Origin: Seinonella peptonophila
GTDB lineage: Bacteria; Bacillota; Bacilli; Thermoactinomycetales; Thermoactinomycetaceae
Length of the DNA stretch: 64,000 nt
Direction: 5' to 3'
Assembly (NCBI RefSeq): GCF_900129355.1
Contig: NZ_FQVL01000006.1
Span: 124,001-188,000, forward strand
Shown: positions 26,540 through 35,191 of the stretch, piece after piece
Position numbering within the stretch: the first letter of the stretch is position 1
Layout: every line of letters starts with the position of its first letter
Notes under the pieces: model-generated
Told to the model about the DNA's origin: nothing
The model's database searches: none
The model's input: only the letters and a program-made list of their open reading frames with translations
Translations under genes and position numbers: made by a program

Positions 26540-26614
26540 TGGCTCCCCAGGTAGGACTCGAACCTACAACCTACCGGTTAACAGCCGGGTGCTCTACCAT
26601 TGAGCTACTGAGGA
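26540..26614 (-). tRNA. tRNA-Asn (GTT)
   Basis: 75 bases including CCA. The acceptor TCCTCAG pairs with CTGGGGA, the anticodon is GTT in CTGTTAACC, and the T-loop is GGTTCGAGTCC. It is 3 bases upstream of tRNA-Ser on the same strand, so the two share a transcript. Confidence 0.95.
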
Positions 26615-26854
26615 ATAATTGATAGGCGACAATCATTATTTTATCTAAATGAAGGTGGTAAGTCAAGACTTTGTTTAAAAAATTTACGCGGAATGCAATT
26701 GGAACCGCTCACTCATAATTGCATCAAGTAAATGGGTATAACTGAATCAGCAAATATGACTTGCTGAGATTGAAGACAACTTCAGGGGATCTGCTTGTGA
26801 CCATGATTCACTCCAAGGCTCCGACCAAGCTTTTGGATGTATGACTATCGCATC

Positions 26855-26963
26855 CTGTCAAACCTACGCGGTCGGGCAAAACTCGCCTCCTCCGCATATG
26901 CCTGTGGAGACTACTATTTGCCCGAAGGGAAAATACTGCTGCATTTACCATTCCGCTATGTTG
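26855..26963 (+). repeat. Structured intergenic repeat, copy A
   Basis: CGGGCAAAACTCGCCTCCTC to TTTGCCCGAAGGGAAAA and on to CATTCCGCTATGTTGC matches, by eye at about 80%, the reverse complement of 44496-44607. CGGGCAAA and TTTGCCCG within it form a long-range stem. The rest of the 650-base gap 26615-27230 holds no gene; an overlapping 64-codon frame is not credible. Confidence 0.6.
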
Positions 26964-27225
26964 CACAAATACAAAAGCAAATTGAAAAGGAATGGGTTTA
27001 ATTCTTGTTGGGATTTAACCGTATTCTTGGGGTAGAACATGTAGCATGCCATCCAAATACAATTGATTTGAAAGAGCGATGCTGCTCACCCTCCACTCGC
27101 TCGCTAGCGTTTTCATCAGTTTGGACTTTTCTATAAATATTCTTTCTTTTTCAGTGTTTAGATGACAATCAAACTGTTGGTCTTTCAATCATCTATGAGC
27201 CTACAAGTGATGATATCGCGTGTGA

Positions 27226-27252
27226 TCAAAAAAGCTCCCATTTCGGGAGCCA
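27226..27252 (-). terminator. Terminator of the Bax inhibitor-like gene
   Basis: On the minus strand GCTCCC pairs with GGGAGC around ATTTC, followed by TTTTTT. It begins about 15 bases past the stop codon. Confidence 0.85.
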
Positions 27253-27264
27253 TATCCGCATGAC

Positions 27265-27981
27265 TTAGTCATCATTATTCAAAATCTGTAATAGATAGAA
27301 GAAGATGTTCACAAAGTCGAGATAGAGTGTCAGCGCACCAATAATCGCCATTTTTGCCATTGATTCTTCGGAGTCTACGACTGCTTCACTCATCATTTTG
27401 ATCCGTTGGATATCGTAGGCCGTTAAGAAAGAGAAGAGGATAACCCCGATATAGGAGATGATCATGGTAAATGTGCTGCTGTGTATAAAGAGATTGACCA
27501 GTGTGGCTAATATAAGCCCAATCAAGGCCATCATAGCAATAAAGCCAAAGCGTGTTAGATCAACTTTTGTCACATAACCAATGACCGCGGCAATCCCAAA
27601 CATTCCTGCTGTAATGATAAATGCGGTTGTAACAGTCCCTAGCTTAAAGAATGCTAAGACTGAGGTAAATGTAATTCCGTTCAATGCTGCATAAAGAAAG
27701 AAGCTAAATGTCGCTGTAAATGCTGACATCTTTTGTATACGTACCGATAAGAAGAGGACGACAGCGATTTCAGCGATCACGATTCCCACAAAAATCATTG
27801 GATGTGCGGAAAAGTAAGCGGGTACTCTTGGGTTCATACTGAGCACAAAAGCAATAATCGCCGTCATCAACAGTCCGACAAACATCCAAGAAAAGACTCG
27901 GCTCATCAAGCGATTATTTGTACGTGCAAAGGCTTCTCCACCCATGCCAAATCTAGGATAACGTGAATTGTCCACTTTCAT
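27265..27981 (-). CDS. Bax inhibitor-1/YccA family membrane protein
   Basis: 238 aa with seven hydrophobic helices and the family's C-terminal pattern: SFLTAYDIQRIKMM, then ALTLYLDFVNIFFYLLQIL, ending in acidic residues (NNDD). Homologues (YetJ in Bacillus subtilis) act as pH-sensitive calcium leak channels. The ATG at 27981 is very close to GAGGG; the GTG two codons later (27975) has better spacing, so the true start may be either. The gene stands alone with its own terminator. Confidence 0.88.
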   Translation of the reverse strand: MKVDNSRYPRFGMGGEAFARTNNRLMSRVFSWMFVGLLMTAIIAFVLSMNPRVPAYFSAHPMIFVGIVIAEIAVVLFLSVRIQKMSAFTATFSFFLYAALNGITFTSVLAFFKLGTVTTAFIITAGMFGIAAVIGYVTKVDLTRFGFIAMMALIGLILATLVNLFIHSSTFTMIISYIGVILFSFLTAYDIQRIKMMSEAVVDSEESMAKMAIIGALTLYLDFVNIFFYLLQILNNDD

Positions 27982-28412
27982 CCCTCGATTCTTAAAATGT
28001 TAATTACTATATAATATATCATATTTACCCATAATAAATGCAAAGCATCGCATTCGTTCATATTCTTTTCATCAGTCCTTAACATTATCTAATTGCACAA
28101 AAAAGGACTTTTGAAAAAATGGTGACAAATCACAGTAAATGAAATAACTTGCTAATCTCAATCAGTCTATTATGCTTGGAAACATAGGAGTTTATAAATA
28201 TATACCGAAAAAAGTGTCTATTTGACTTATTCCAAAAAATATGATTGTCTATTATAGATGTATTTGGACAAACTTATTCGAGAAGTTGAGCAGAAAAAAG
28301 CTCTTTCCCTCGATAAGTGTAGCGATCGATCAAGAAGAGATTGATCGAAGTTCAGTCTATCTGATAAAAGGTACATAACCATCCGAACAATCGAATAAAG
28401 CGTGAGGAAACC
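27982..28412. other. Intergenic region between divergent genes
   Basis: AT-rich promoter-like sequence lies near 28010-28060 for the minus-strand gene. A small hairpin (CGATCAA and TTGATCG, 28328-28348) and a change to higher G+C content near 28320 mark the approach to the foreign gene at 28413. No gene is visible. Confidence 0.4.
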
Positions 28413-29348
28413 TTGTACTGGAACCCCACCGAAATTGGTCCCAAGCTAGGTGTCTTCGAAAGGCACATCCCACTTCAAGACTTTGCTAGCTGGTTCCCCC
28501 TGGTCAGAGCATCCTACGAACTGGACAACGACGAGCTCAACGCGTTTACTCCAGAGGAACTTAAGGCCATTCTCCGGCGTGCGTTCATCGAAGCGCACAA
28601 GACCGTGAGAGGGCTCAACAACGCCTACCACAATGTGGAGCACTTCTCTAACTTCTTTGAGGCACAGATCAACCTGATCGACACCTTGCAGAAAAGGGCT
28701 GGACACCAGTTCCCAGAGATCGTGGTGCAGGCGTTCTTGTTCGCTGGGCTCATGCATGATTGTGGGCACTGTGGTGCCACCTTCCGATCGCAGGCGCCTC
28801 AGAAGACAAAGCTGTTCCTTCCTTGGATGGGAGAGGATGTAGCCTCCGAGTACGTCTCGATGTGTGCGGCAGACAAGCTGGCTAAGGAACTCGGTTTCTC
28901 CGTGCCAGCACGACTGTTCATCTCCTTCTTGATCGCTGCCACAACCTACGGTGGTAACACTGAGGAAGGTAAGCGGCTGAAGATCGATCACATCAAGGTC
29001 ACAGATTTCTTCGGAGTCGCCATGCGGCTTTGCGACGTCGCTCCGCCGCATTCCATCACTGAGGGCGCTCGTCGAGACAATAGTGTGAGCATCGTCGAAA
29101 TCCCAGTCTCAGGAAAACCGGAAACGCTGGAACAGCAACTTTCCAACCGTGTCGGGTTTCTCAACTACATCCAGATCCTCATGAACAGCATGGATGAACT
29201 TGCTGGCTGTGAACTAACAGAGTGGCTCGGCTGGCAAGAGAGGGTTCGCCAAGAACTGGACTGTCTGTCCAGCGACCCTTCAAGCCTGAAGCACCTTTTG
29301 ACCCAGACAATCTTCGGTGGATTCCGGGACATCGCCTTGATGGGCTAA
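28413..29348 (+). CDS. HD-domain phosphodiesterase, class I cyclic-nucleotide PDE-like
   Basis: 311 aa from a TTG preceded by GAGGAAA. Metal-binding motifs appear in the class I phosphodiesterase order: NAYHNVEHFSNFF (His in YHNxxH), AGLMHDCGHCGATF (HD and a second H-x-G), and RLCDVAPP (the distal Asp). The N-terminal third resembles no known sensor. Such PDE_I catalytic domains hydrolyse cAMP or cGMP in eukaryotes and occur sporadically in bacteria; the substrate here is unknown. The gene is markedly richer in G+C than both flanks and prefers C-ending codons, so it is probably foreign. A long hairpin follows it. Confidence 0.7.
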   Translation: MYWNPTEIGPKLGVFERHIPLQDFASWFPLVRASYELDNDELNAFTPEELKAILRRAFIEAHKTVRGLNNAYHNVEHFSNFFEAQINLIDTLQKRAGHQFPEIVVQAFLFAGLMHDCGHCGATFRSQAPQKTKLFLPWMGEDVASEYVSMCAADKLAKELGFSVPARLFISFLIAATTYGGNTEEGKRLKIDHIKVTDFFGVAMRLCDVAPPHSITEGARRDNSVSIVEIPVSGKPETLEQQLSNRVGFLNYIQILMNSMDELAGCELTEWLGWQERVRQELDCLSSDPSSLKHLLTQTIFGGFRDIALMG

Positions 29349-29372
29349 AGTTCCTCCGCCAATCTCCAAATA

Positions 29373-29408
29373 TGCGTGACTCAGAGTCCTTAAGCTCTGG
29401 GTCACGCA
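29373..29408 (+). terminator. Long hairpin after the PDE-like gene
   Basis: TGCGTGACTCAGAG and CTCTGGGTCACGCA form a 14 bp stem (one G-T wobble) with an 8-base loop, 25 bases past the stop. No T-run follows, unlike host terminators in this window. Confidence 0.6.
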
Positions 29409-29637
29409 CAAGAGAGATAGATATGATAACTTACATCACTTTGTTCGAGTCGTTTTCAACTTTTTCTCAGATGCCCCCTCCACGAAATATTGGCTCACTC
29501 AAATCATCTTCTATCCAAAATTTTTCACTTCTTCTGATCTCCATTAAGAATTTTATTCAATTTTCATATAAACATGAACCCTTGATATGTTGTACGATAA
29601 TCAAGAAAATACACATATGAAGGAAGGATTGTTTTAC

Positions 29638-30039
29638 ATGACCCCCTCTTTTAACCGGCGTTTTACTCTTCAACAATTAGAGAAGACGAAATGGGAAATT
29701 CCTACAACCTACCCCACTTCATTAGTCCAAAAATGCACAGAACTATATAGAAACCGACCATTAGAAGCGTATACTGCAAGCGATTTACAGATCATGCTCA
29801 CCCAACAATTTTCTCCACAATATCTTGTTCCTCTAGCCCTTGAGCTGATTGAATCCAATCCTATGATTGAAGGACGATATTACCCAGGGGATTTACTTTT
29901 CGCATTGCTTCGTTTACCTGCTTCAGTATGGGAACAACAAAAAAACGACCGCTATCGCCTACAAGCAGTCGTAGATACTATTCGATCATTCTATCAAGAA
30001 TTTGAAAAAATGAATCACGATTTTGGGGTAATCGATTGA
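29638..30039 (+). CDS. CdiI-type contact-dependent inhibition immunity protein, orphan
   Basis: 133 aa from the ATG at 29638, with AAGGAAGGA upstream. The start RRFTLQQLEKTKWEIPTTYP and the end of the domain LVPLALELIESNPMIEGRYY-PGDLL match the CdiI immunity family described for contact-dependent growth inhibition systems. No CdiA, LXG or other polymorphic toxin is nearby. Orphan immunity genes often protect against toxins of neighbours. The 3' end overlaps the convergent dehydrogenase gene by 25 bases. Confidence 0.75.
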   Translation: MTPSFNRRFTLQQLEKTKWEIPTTYPTSLVQKCTELYRNRPLEAYTASDLQIMLTQQFSPQYLVPLALELIESNPMIEGRYYPGDLLFALLRLPASVWEQQKNDRYRLQAVVDTIRSFYQEFEKMNHDFGVID

Positions 30040-30911
30040 TTTGCTAGCTGTTCAATCACCTGAATGAAACTTTGCGTTCCAAGCTCATTTCCCCCATGCG
30101 CTTGTTGAGAACGTAATAATTGATTCACAACAGCAGTGACAAGCAGTGGCAGTTCCATTTTTTCCGCTTCCTGCAATACAATCCGCAAATCTTTTTGCTG
30201 AAAGCGAATGGAAAATCCAGGATTTAAGTCACCTTTGAGTATCCGAGGTCCATAATTTTCAAGCGCCCATGAACTGCCAGAGCCACTTGTGGTAACTGCA
30301 AGCATCTTTTCCAGATCAACCCCGGCTTTTGCTGCAAATGCCATTGCTTCCGTTACGGCTGCAATATGAACCCCGCAGAGAATTTGATTACAAGCCTTGA
30401 CCGTTTGCCCGGCACCATTAGGTCCGACATGTACGAGTGAGCGACTCATCGTCTCTAAAATCGGTTTTGCTTTGAGGAACACATCTTCTTCCCCACCAAC
30501 CATTATCGATAATGTTCCGTTTTTCGCTCCAACATCACCGCCTGTAACTGGAGCATCTAACATATCAACTCCTTGTTCCTTTGCCACTACTGCTAACTCT
30601 TTTGCCGCTTCTGGGGAAATCGTACTCATGTCAATATAGATCATGCCAGGGTTTGCACCTGCAAGCACCCCATTTTCCCCAGTGACCACTTCACGAACAT
30701 CAGGGGTATCGCCAACAATTGTAATCACAAGATCGCTCTGCTCAGCCACTTCTTTAGGAGAATGAGCCGTATGAGCACCCCACTGCTTCGCCTGTTCCAT
30801 TTTACTCGCCGTTCGATTCCATACTGTCACAGGGAAACCAGCTTCATAAATATGTCGTGCCATATGTGACCCCATAATCCCTAAACCGATAAAGCCTATT
30901 CGTAAACTCAT
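30015..30911 (-). CDS. 3-hydroxyisobutyrate dehydrogenase/beta-hydroxyacid dehydrogenase family
   Basis: 298 aa from the ATG at 30911, with AAGGAG at 9 bases; a longer frame starts at 30932. The Rossmann motif is GFIGLGIMGSHMA, the substrate loop DAPVTGGDVGAKNGTLSIMV is typical, and the catalytic Lys lies in GAGQTVKACNQ. The family includes 3-hydroxyisobutyrate dehydrogenase, tartronate semialdehyde reductase and glyoxylate/succinic semialdehyde reductases; the exact substrate cannot be told. It is monocistronic and converges with the immunity gene. Confidence 0.88.
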   Translation of the reverse strand: MSLRIGFIGLGIMGSHMARHIYEAGFPVTVWNRTASKMEQAKQWGAHTAHSPKEVAEQSDLVITIVGDTPDVREVVTGENGVLAGANPGMIYIDMSTISPEAAKELAVVAKEQGVDMLDAPVTGGDVGAKNGTLSIMVGGEEDVFLKAKPILETMSRSLVHVGPNGAGQTVKACNQILCGVHIAAVTEAMAFAAKAGVDLEKMLAVTTSGSGSSWALENYGPRILKGDLNPGFSIRFQQKDLRIVLQEAEKMELPLLVTAVVNQLLRSQQAHGGNELGTQSFIQVIEQLANQSITPKS

Positions 30912-31220
30912 GTCCCGCGCTCCTTCATCCATTGATTCAACTTGTGGCAGCTTTCAGACCAAAGAAAAACCTTATGTTGGAAAATTTAGTGACCCATCAG
31001 CGTTTGCATCCTCCTAAGAGCTGAATTGATACTGCCCTAGTGAGCAGACACGTTGTTTTAAAACATCTTTACAGTCAGAATCTGCGGCATCGATTATTTC
31101 AATCATACGGTGTGGTAACCATGATTCTGCATATTCCAGATAAATATACAATTTGCGAAGTACACATTTTTATACAGCAATCATAAATTAATGGTAATAA
31201 AGCAAAAGGAGGCGATCCCT
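30912..31220. other. Divergent promoter region of the dehydrogenase gene and cmpA
   Basis: 309 bases between divergent starts, AT-rich towards cmpA. I found no consensus that I would defend; a sporulation (sigma-E) promoter would be expected before cmpA from its known role. Confidence 0.4.
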
Positions 31221-31328
31221 GTGCCAAAATGGCTGATGAAACAATTAAAAAGTGCTTTTTTGAACAAGAATCGCCGGCAAATTCGTCTCTTAAATGAATG
31301 TTGGTTCTCTTATCGTCAAAAACAGTAG
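31221..31328 (+). CDS. cmpA: Cortex morphogenetic protein CmpA
   Basis: 35 codons from a GTG 9 bases after AAAGGAGG. The peptide (MPKWLMKQLKSAFLNKNRRQ, ending LLNECWFSYRQKQ) matches CmpA of Bacillus subtilis in length and pattern (MPxWLxKQ, AFLxK, QIxLLNxCWxxYR). CmpA takes part in quality control of spore coat and cortex assembly through SpoIVA degradation by ClpXP. It converges with tex, as in relatives. Its presence points to an endospore former. Confidence 0.9.
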   Translation: MPKWLMKQLKSAFLNKNRRQIRLLNECWFSYRQKQ

Positions 31329-31336
31329 ACACAATC

Positions 31337-33478
31337 CTAGTGAACCGGCAGCATACTTAAAGAGACACGTCCTCGTTGCTCATCAACGCTCAGTACCCAT
31401 ACGGTTACAATGTCACCAACGGTAACCACTTCCATCGGATGTCGAATAAACCTATCACTCATCTTAGAAAGATGTACGAGACCATCATTTTTCAAGCCGA
31501 TATCGACAAAGGCACCAAAGTCAACAACATTGCGCACTGTACCTTTTAACTCCATCCCTACCTTTAGATCTTCTAATTTTAATACATCAGAACGTAACAA
31601 GGGAGCTGGTAAATCCTCCCGAGGATCTCGACCTGGACGACGTAATGCGTCGATCATATCTCGCAGTGTTGGAAGCCCACAATTTAATTGCTCTGCGAGC
31701 TGTTCCACATCGGCATTTCTCAGTTTCTCATACCAGTCATTTGTGCCTATTTGTTCCATCGATAGTTGAAGGGTTGATAATAATTGTTCTGCGAGTGGAT
31801 ATGACTCTGGATGGATCGCCGTTCGATCTAACGGGTTGTCACCGCTATTAATTCGCAGAAAACCAATACATTGCTCATATGTTTTCGCACCAAGCCGTGG
31901 AATATTTTTTAGTTCATGACGTGACTGAAAGCGCCCTTTTTCTTCTCGTTGAAGAACAATATTATTTGCAACCGATTTACTGATCCCTGATACGTACTGC
32001 AACAGTGCGCTCGACGCTGTATTCACATCAACTCCCACATAGTTTACGGCTGATTCAACGACAAATCCCAGGCTTTCACTTAATCGCTTTTGGGAAACAT
32101 CATGTTGGTACTGTCCGACTCCTACTGACTTGGGATCGATCTTTACTAACTCTGCTAAAGGGTCCTGTACACGTCTGGCAATGGAGATCGCACTTCTTTC
32201 TGCTACATCAAGCGTAGGAAACTCTTCTTTTGCTAGTTTAGAAGCAGAATAGACACTTGCTCCAGCCTCGTTCACGATCAGATAATAGATCTCCCGATCT
32301 ATTTCTTGCAACCACTCTGCTATAAACATCTCTGTTTCGCGAGATGCTGTCCCATTTCCAATGACAATCAAGTCAATGGGGTATTGTTGGTAAAATTGGT
32401 TTAATTTTTGTTTCGCTTCCTCTACTTTTCCTTTTGAAGTGGTAGGATAGATTACATCAACCGTAAGCAATTTGCCGGTTTCATCCACAACAGCTAGTTT
32501 ACAGCCTGTTCGAAATGCAGGGTCAACACCTAACACTGTTCTACCAGCTAAAGGAGGTTGTAACAGTAGATGGCGCAAATTTTCAGCAAAGATATGGATC
32601 GCCTGTTCCTCTGCATGCTCTAACATTTGATTGCGAATCTCCCGCTCGATAGCTGGAGCTAAGAGGCGTTTATAAGAGTCTTGGACAACTTGGTTGATAT
32701 ATGTATGGCTGATACCTGAAAAAGTAGCCAAAAGTTTTTTGAAGATCAATTCTTCTGGCACAGAGATTTTCACTCGCAGAATCTCTTCTCGTTCACCGCG
32801 TTGTACAGCTAAGACACGGTGTGATGGCATTTTCCGAACGGGTTCATGATAATCATAGTACATCTCATAGACCGAGCTCACTTCTGGGTCTTTTGCTACT
32901 GAGACAAGCTGTCCTTGTTCCCACACGTATTGACGCAACCATTTTCGAATCTCTGCATTTTCTGCCAATTCTTCAGCCAAAATATCCATTGCGCCTTGCA
33001 ATGCTTCTACAGCAGTGTGTACTTCAAGTTCTTCATCTATATACCCTTCTGCTGCAATCGTGATCTTCGTTTCATCCTGCTCCGCTTGCAAAATACGAGC
33101 TAATGGCTCTAACCCTTTCTCTCTAGCCTTAGATGCCCGCGTTTTTCTCTTGGGACGGTATGGGAGATATAAATCCTCTAATTCCTGCAATTTTACGGCC
33201 TGGTCAATCGACTGACGGAGCTCGTCCGTTAATTTCCCTTGTTCATCAATCAGGCGGATAATTTCCTCACGCCGCTTGTTGAGTTGCGTCAGATATTGAT
33301 AACGCTCTTCGATTTGCCGTAACTGCTCCTCATCAAGCTCTCCTGTTTGTTCCTTACGATAACGCGCGATAAAAGGGATGGTATTTCCTTCTGTAAGGAG
33401 ATGGACTGCTGCTGTCACTTGTGGTGTTCTTAATTTTAATTCTTCTGCAATCATGCGTAACATCAATTGTTCTTCCAT
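31337..33478 (-). CDS. tex: RNA-binding transcription accessory protein Tex
   Basis: 713 aa, close to the usual length. The order is: N-terminal helical domain (IAEELKLRTPQVTAAVHLL), GNTIPFIARYRKEQTG, a YqgF-type nuclease-like domain (VLGVDPAFRTGCKLAVVDET), GVGQYQHDVSQKRL, helix-hairpin-helix repeats (NIPRLGAKTYEQCIGFLRI), and a C-terminal S1 RNA-binding domain (VGMELKGTVRNVVDFGAFVD). It binds nucleic acid and assists transcription and ribosome rescue-related processes. It follows sigB after a terminator on the same strand and so has its own transcription unit. Confidence 0.96.
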   Translation of the reverse strand: MEEQLMLRMIAEELKLRTPQVTAAVHLLTEGNTIPFIARYRKEQTGELDEEQLRQIEERYQYLTQLNKRREEIIRLIDEQGKLTDELRQSIDQAVKLQELEDLYLPYRPKRKTRASKAREKGLEPLARILQAEQDETKITIAAEGYIDEELEVHTAVEALQGAMDILAEELAENAEIRKWLRQYVWEQGQLVSVAKDPEVSSVYEMYYDYHEPVRKMPSHRVLAVQRGEREEILRVKISVPEELIFKKLLATFSGISHTYINQVVQDSYKRLLAPAIEREIRNQMLEHAEEQAIHIFAENLRHLLLQPPLAGRTVLGVDPAFRTGCKLAVVDETGKLLTVDVIYPTTSKGKVEEAKQKLNQFYQQYPIDLIVIGNGTASRETEMFIAEWLQEIDREIYYLIVNEAGASVYSASKLAKEEFPTLDVAERSAISIARRVQDPLAELVKIDPKSVGVGQYQHDVSQKRLSESLGFVVESAVNYVGVDVNTASSALLQYVSGISKSVANNIVLQREEKGRFQSRHELKNIPRLGAKTYEQCIGFLRINSGDNPLDRTAIHPESYPLAEQLLSTLQLSMEQIGTNDWYEKLRNADVEQLAEQLNCGLPTLRDMIDALRRPGRDPREDLPAPLLRSDVLKLEDLKVGMELKGTVRNVVDFGAFVDIGLKNDGLVHLSKMSDRFIRHPMEVVTVGDIVTVWVLSVDEQRGRVSLSMLPVH

Positions 33479-33502
33479 TTTTCTACCCCTTCTTCTTCAC
33501 AT

Positions 33503-33529
33503 ATAAAAAGGGTCGCCATTTGGCAACCC
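33503..33529 (-). terminator. Terminator of the rsb-sigB operon
   Basis: On the minus strand GGGTTGCC pairs with GGCGACCC around AAAT, followed by TTTTT. It lies between sigB and tex. Confidence 0.85.
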
Positions 33530-33591
33530 ACTTACAACTAAGAGCGGGAAATCAGATTGTTTTCGTCAACCGAGTAAAGCAGATCACCCTA

Positions 33592-34377
33592 TCAGATGCA
33601 CTCTGAAGGCTCTACATGAATGGCTTGTCGCAACTTTTGCAATGCTCGTCGTTGTAGACGTGAAACATGCATTTGAGAAATTCCCAACTTCTCTCCAGTC
33701 TGCTTTTGACTGAGGTTATCGAAGAAAGTCAGCTTCAAAATCTCCATCTCTCGCTCGGTTAACACGTGAAATGCTTTTTCCAAAAGCAGTTTACGATCAA
33801 TTTGATCAAAACCATGATCCTCGGAACCGATTAGATCCAAGAGGGTAACTTGACTTCCATCGTTGTTTGCCTCGATGGGGCTATCGACTGAGACCGCATT
33901 ATAGCTGCGTCCCATCTCCATCGTCTCTAGAACCTCTTCAACAGTAACTTCCAGATAGCGGGCAATTTCATCTACCTGAGGTGACCTTTGTAAATCTGTC
34001 GTCAGTTCTTCCACAGCATTTTTAATTCGTGGCCCCAGCTCTTTAATTCGACGAGGGACATGTACACTCCAAGTCTTATCGCGGATATGACGCTTGATCT
34101 CACCTACGATTGTTGGAACAGCAAATCCTTCAAAGTTTTTCCCCAGGTCTGGATCATATCTTTTCATAGAGGCTAAAAGACCAATCATCCCCACTTGGAT
34201 TAAGTCTTCATGAGGTTCAGAGCCACGGGCAAACTTAAAGGCCAATGTCTCTACCAGATCGCGAAAATGATTAACCAGAAGCTCTTGTGCCTCTGGATCG
34301 CCATCCTCCTGATAACGTTTGATAATCTGATAGATATCCTCACTGGCTAGCAGAGTAGGGTTTGGACGATTCAACAT
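33592..34377 (-). CDS. sigB: RNA polymerase sigma factor SigB
   Basis: 261 aa sigma-70 factor of the SigB/F/G type. Region 2 is seen in EDLIQVGMIGLLASMKRYDP and FEGFAVPTIVGEIKRHIRDK, and region 4 in LTEREMEILKLTFFDNLSQK with a helix-turn-helix in GISQMHVSRLQRRALQKLR. It overlaps rsbW by 38 bases, as is typical for anti-sigma/sigma pairs. Its place at the end of rsbU-rsbV-rsbW points to the general stress factor SigB rather than the sporulation factors. Confidence 0.94.
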   Translation of the reverse strand: MLNRPNPTLLASEDIYQIIKRYQEDGDPEAQELLVNHFRDLVETLAFKFARGSEPHEDLIQVGMIGLLASMKRYDPDLGKNFEGFAVPTIVGEIKRHIRDKTWSVHVPRRIKELGPRIKNAVEELTTDLQRSPQVDEIARYLEVTVEEVLETMEMGRSYNAVSVDSPIEANNDGSQVTLLDLIGSEDHGFDQIDRKLLLEKAFHVLTEREMEILKLTFFDNLSQKQTGEKLGISQMHVSRLQRRALQKLRQAIHVEPSECI

Positions 34378-34834
34378 GTGACTCCACCTCGTCCTTTTGG
34401 ATGTACTTGATCATCGTTACCATTACACCATCAATCATATCACCTTTGATATCCACTTGATCCATCAAAGTCTGCATTAGGTATATGCCTAAACCTCTCT
34501 CACGAACCGTGTTCATGGTCGGTTCGACGCTAATAGGCCCAGTACGAGCCATCACTTCTTCTACATTAAAGCTATTTCCTCGATCTACTACATCAATGAC
34601 AAGTCTGTTTGGATAGATTGAATAGCTAAGATCAATCTCCCCCATTCCATCCATATACGCATGATCAACAACATTGGTGCATGCTTCGGATACTGCCAAT
34701 TTGATATCCTCTATATCATCATAGGAAAATCCCATTCGGGTACCAATCCCCGAAACGGTTAAACGCGCGATCCCTACATAATCGGGCTTTGCTGGGATTG
34801 TTATGCTCACCAAGTCGATTGGTTGATCATTCAT
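34340..34834 (-). CDS. rsbW: Anti-sigma B factor, serine kinase RsbW
   Basis: 164 aa HATPase_c fold: DIKLAVSEACTNVVDHAY (N box with Glu and Asn), VVDRGNSF (G1) and ERGLGIYLMQTLMD (G2). RsbW binds SigB and phosphorylates RsbV. The start overlaps rsbV by 4 bases and the end overlaps sigB by 38, so the three are coupled. Confidence 0.95.
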   Translation of the reverse strand: MNDQPIDLVSITIPAKPDYVGIARLTVSGIGTRMGFSYDDIEDIKLAVSEACTNVVDHAYMDGMGEIDLSYSIYPNRLVIDVVDRGNSFNVEEVMARTGPISVEPTMNTVRERGLGIYLMQTLMDQVDIKGDMIDGVMVTMIKYIQKDEVESHVESSKPYSASQ

Positions 34835-35169
34835 GATTCGCCATCCCCTTGCGCTTTTTCTTCGATTTCAATGATATCTTGTAGTCCAGTGATTCGAAAA
34901 AGGCGTCGTAAACGTTGGTTGACTCCGGTGAGAATCAATCCGCCTTGGTTTGAGTTCTGTTGAATCTTATATGCACCGATAAATACACCAAGTCCTGTAC
35001 TATCAATATAACCAACATCAGAAAGATCAACCACAATCGTTCCACTATCTTGACAGAGAGGAAGCAACTTTTTTCGCAGTTCGGGTGCGGTAAATACATC
35101 TACCTCCCCAGCAACTTTGATGGTTACTCTTTCTTTCGCATCTATACTGGTTGTAATCGATAAATTCAT
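34831..35169 (-). CDS. rsbV: Anti-sigma factor antagonist RsbV
   Basis: 112 aa STAS-domain protein. VDLSDVGYIDSTGLGVFIGA contains the phosphorylatable Ser (D-S-T-G-L-G). Unphosphorylated RsbV sequesters RsbW and frees SigB. A clear GGAGG precedes the ATG, and the gene follows rsbU by 22 bases. Confidence 0.95.
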   Translation of the reverse strand: MNLSITTSIDAKERVTIKVAGEVDVFTAPELRKKLLPLCQDSGTIVVDLSDVGYIDSTGLGVFIGAYKIQQNSNQGGLILTGVNQRLRRLFRITGLQDIIEIEEKAQGDGES

Positions 35170-35191
35170 TTTTTACTAGTACCTCCGATCT

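Noticed and set aside
26841-27035. 64-codon frame on the plus strand
   Set aside because: It lies in the structured repeat shared with 44.5 kb, so the open frame is incidental.
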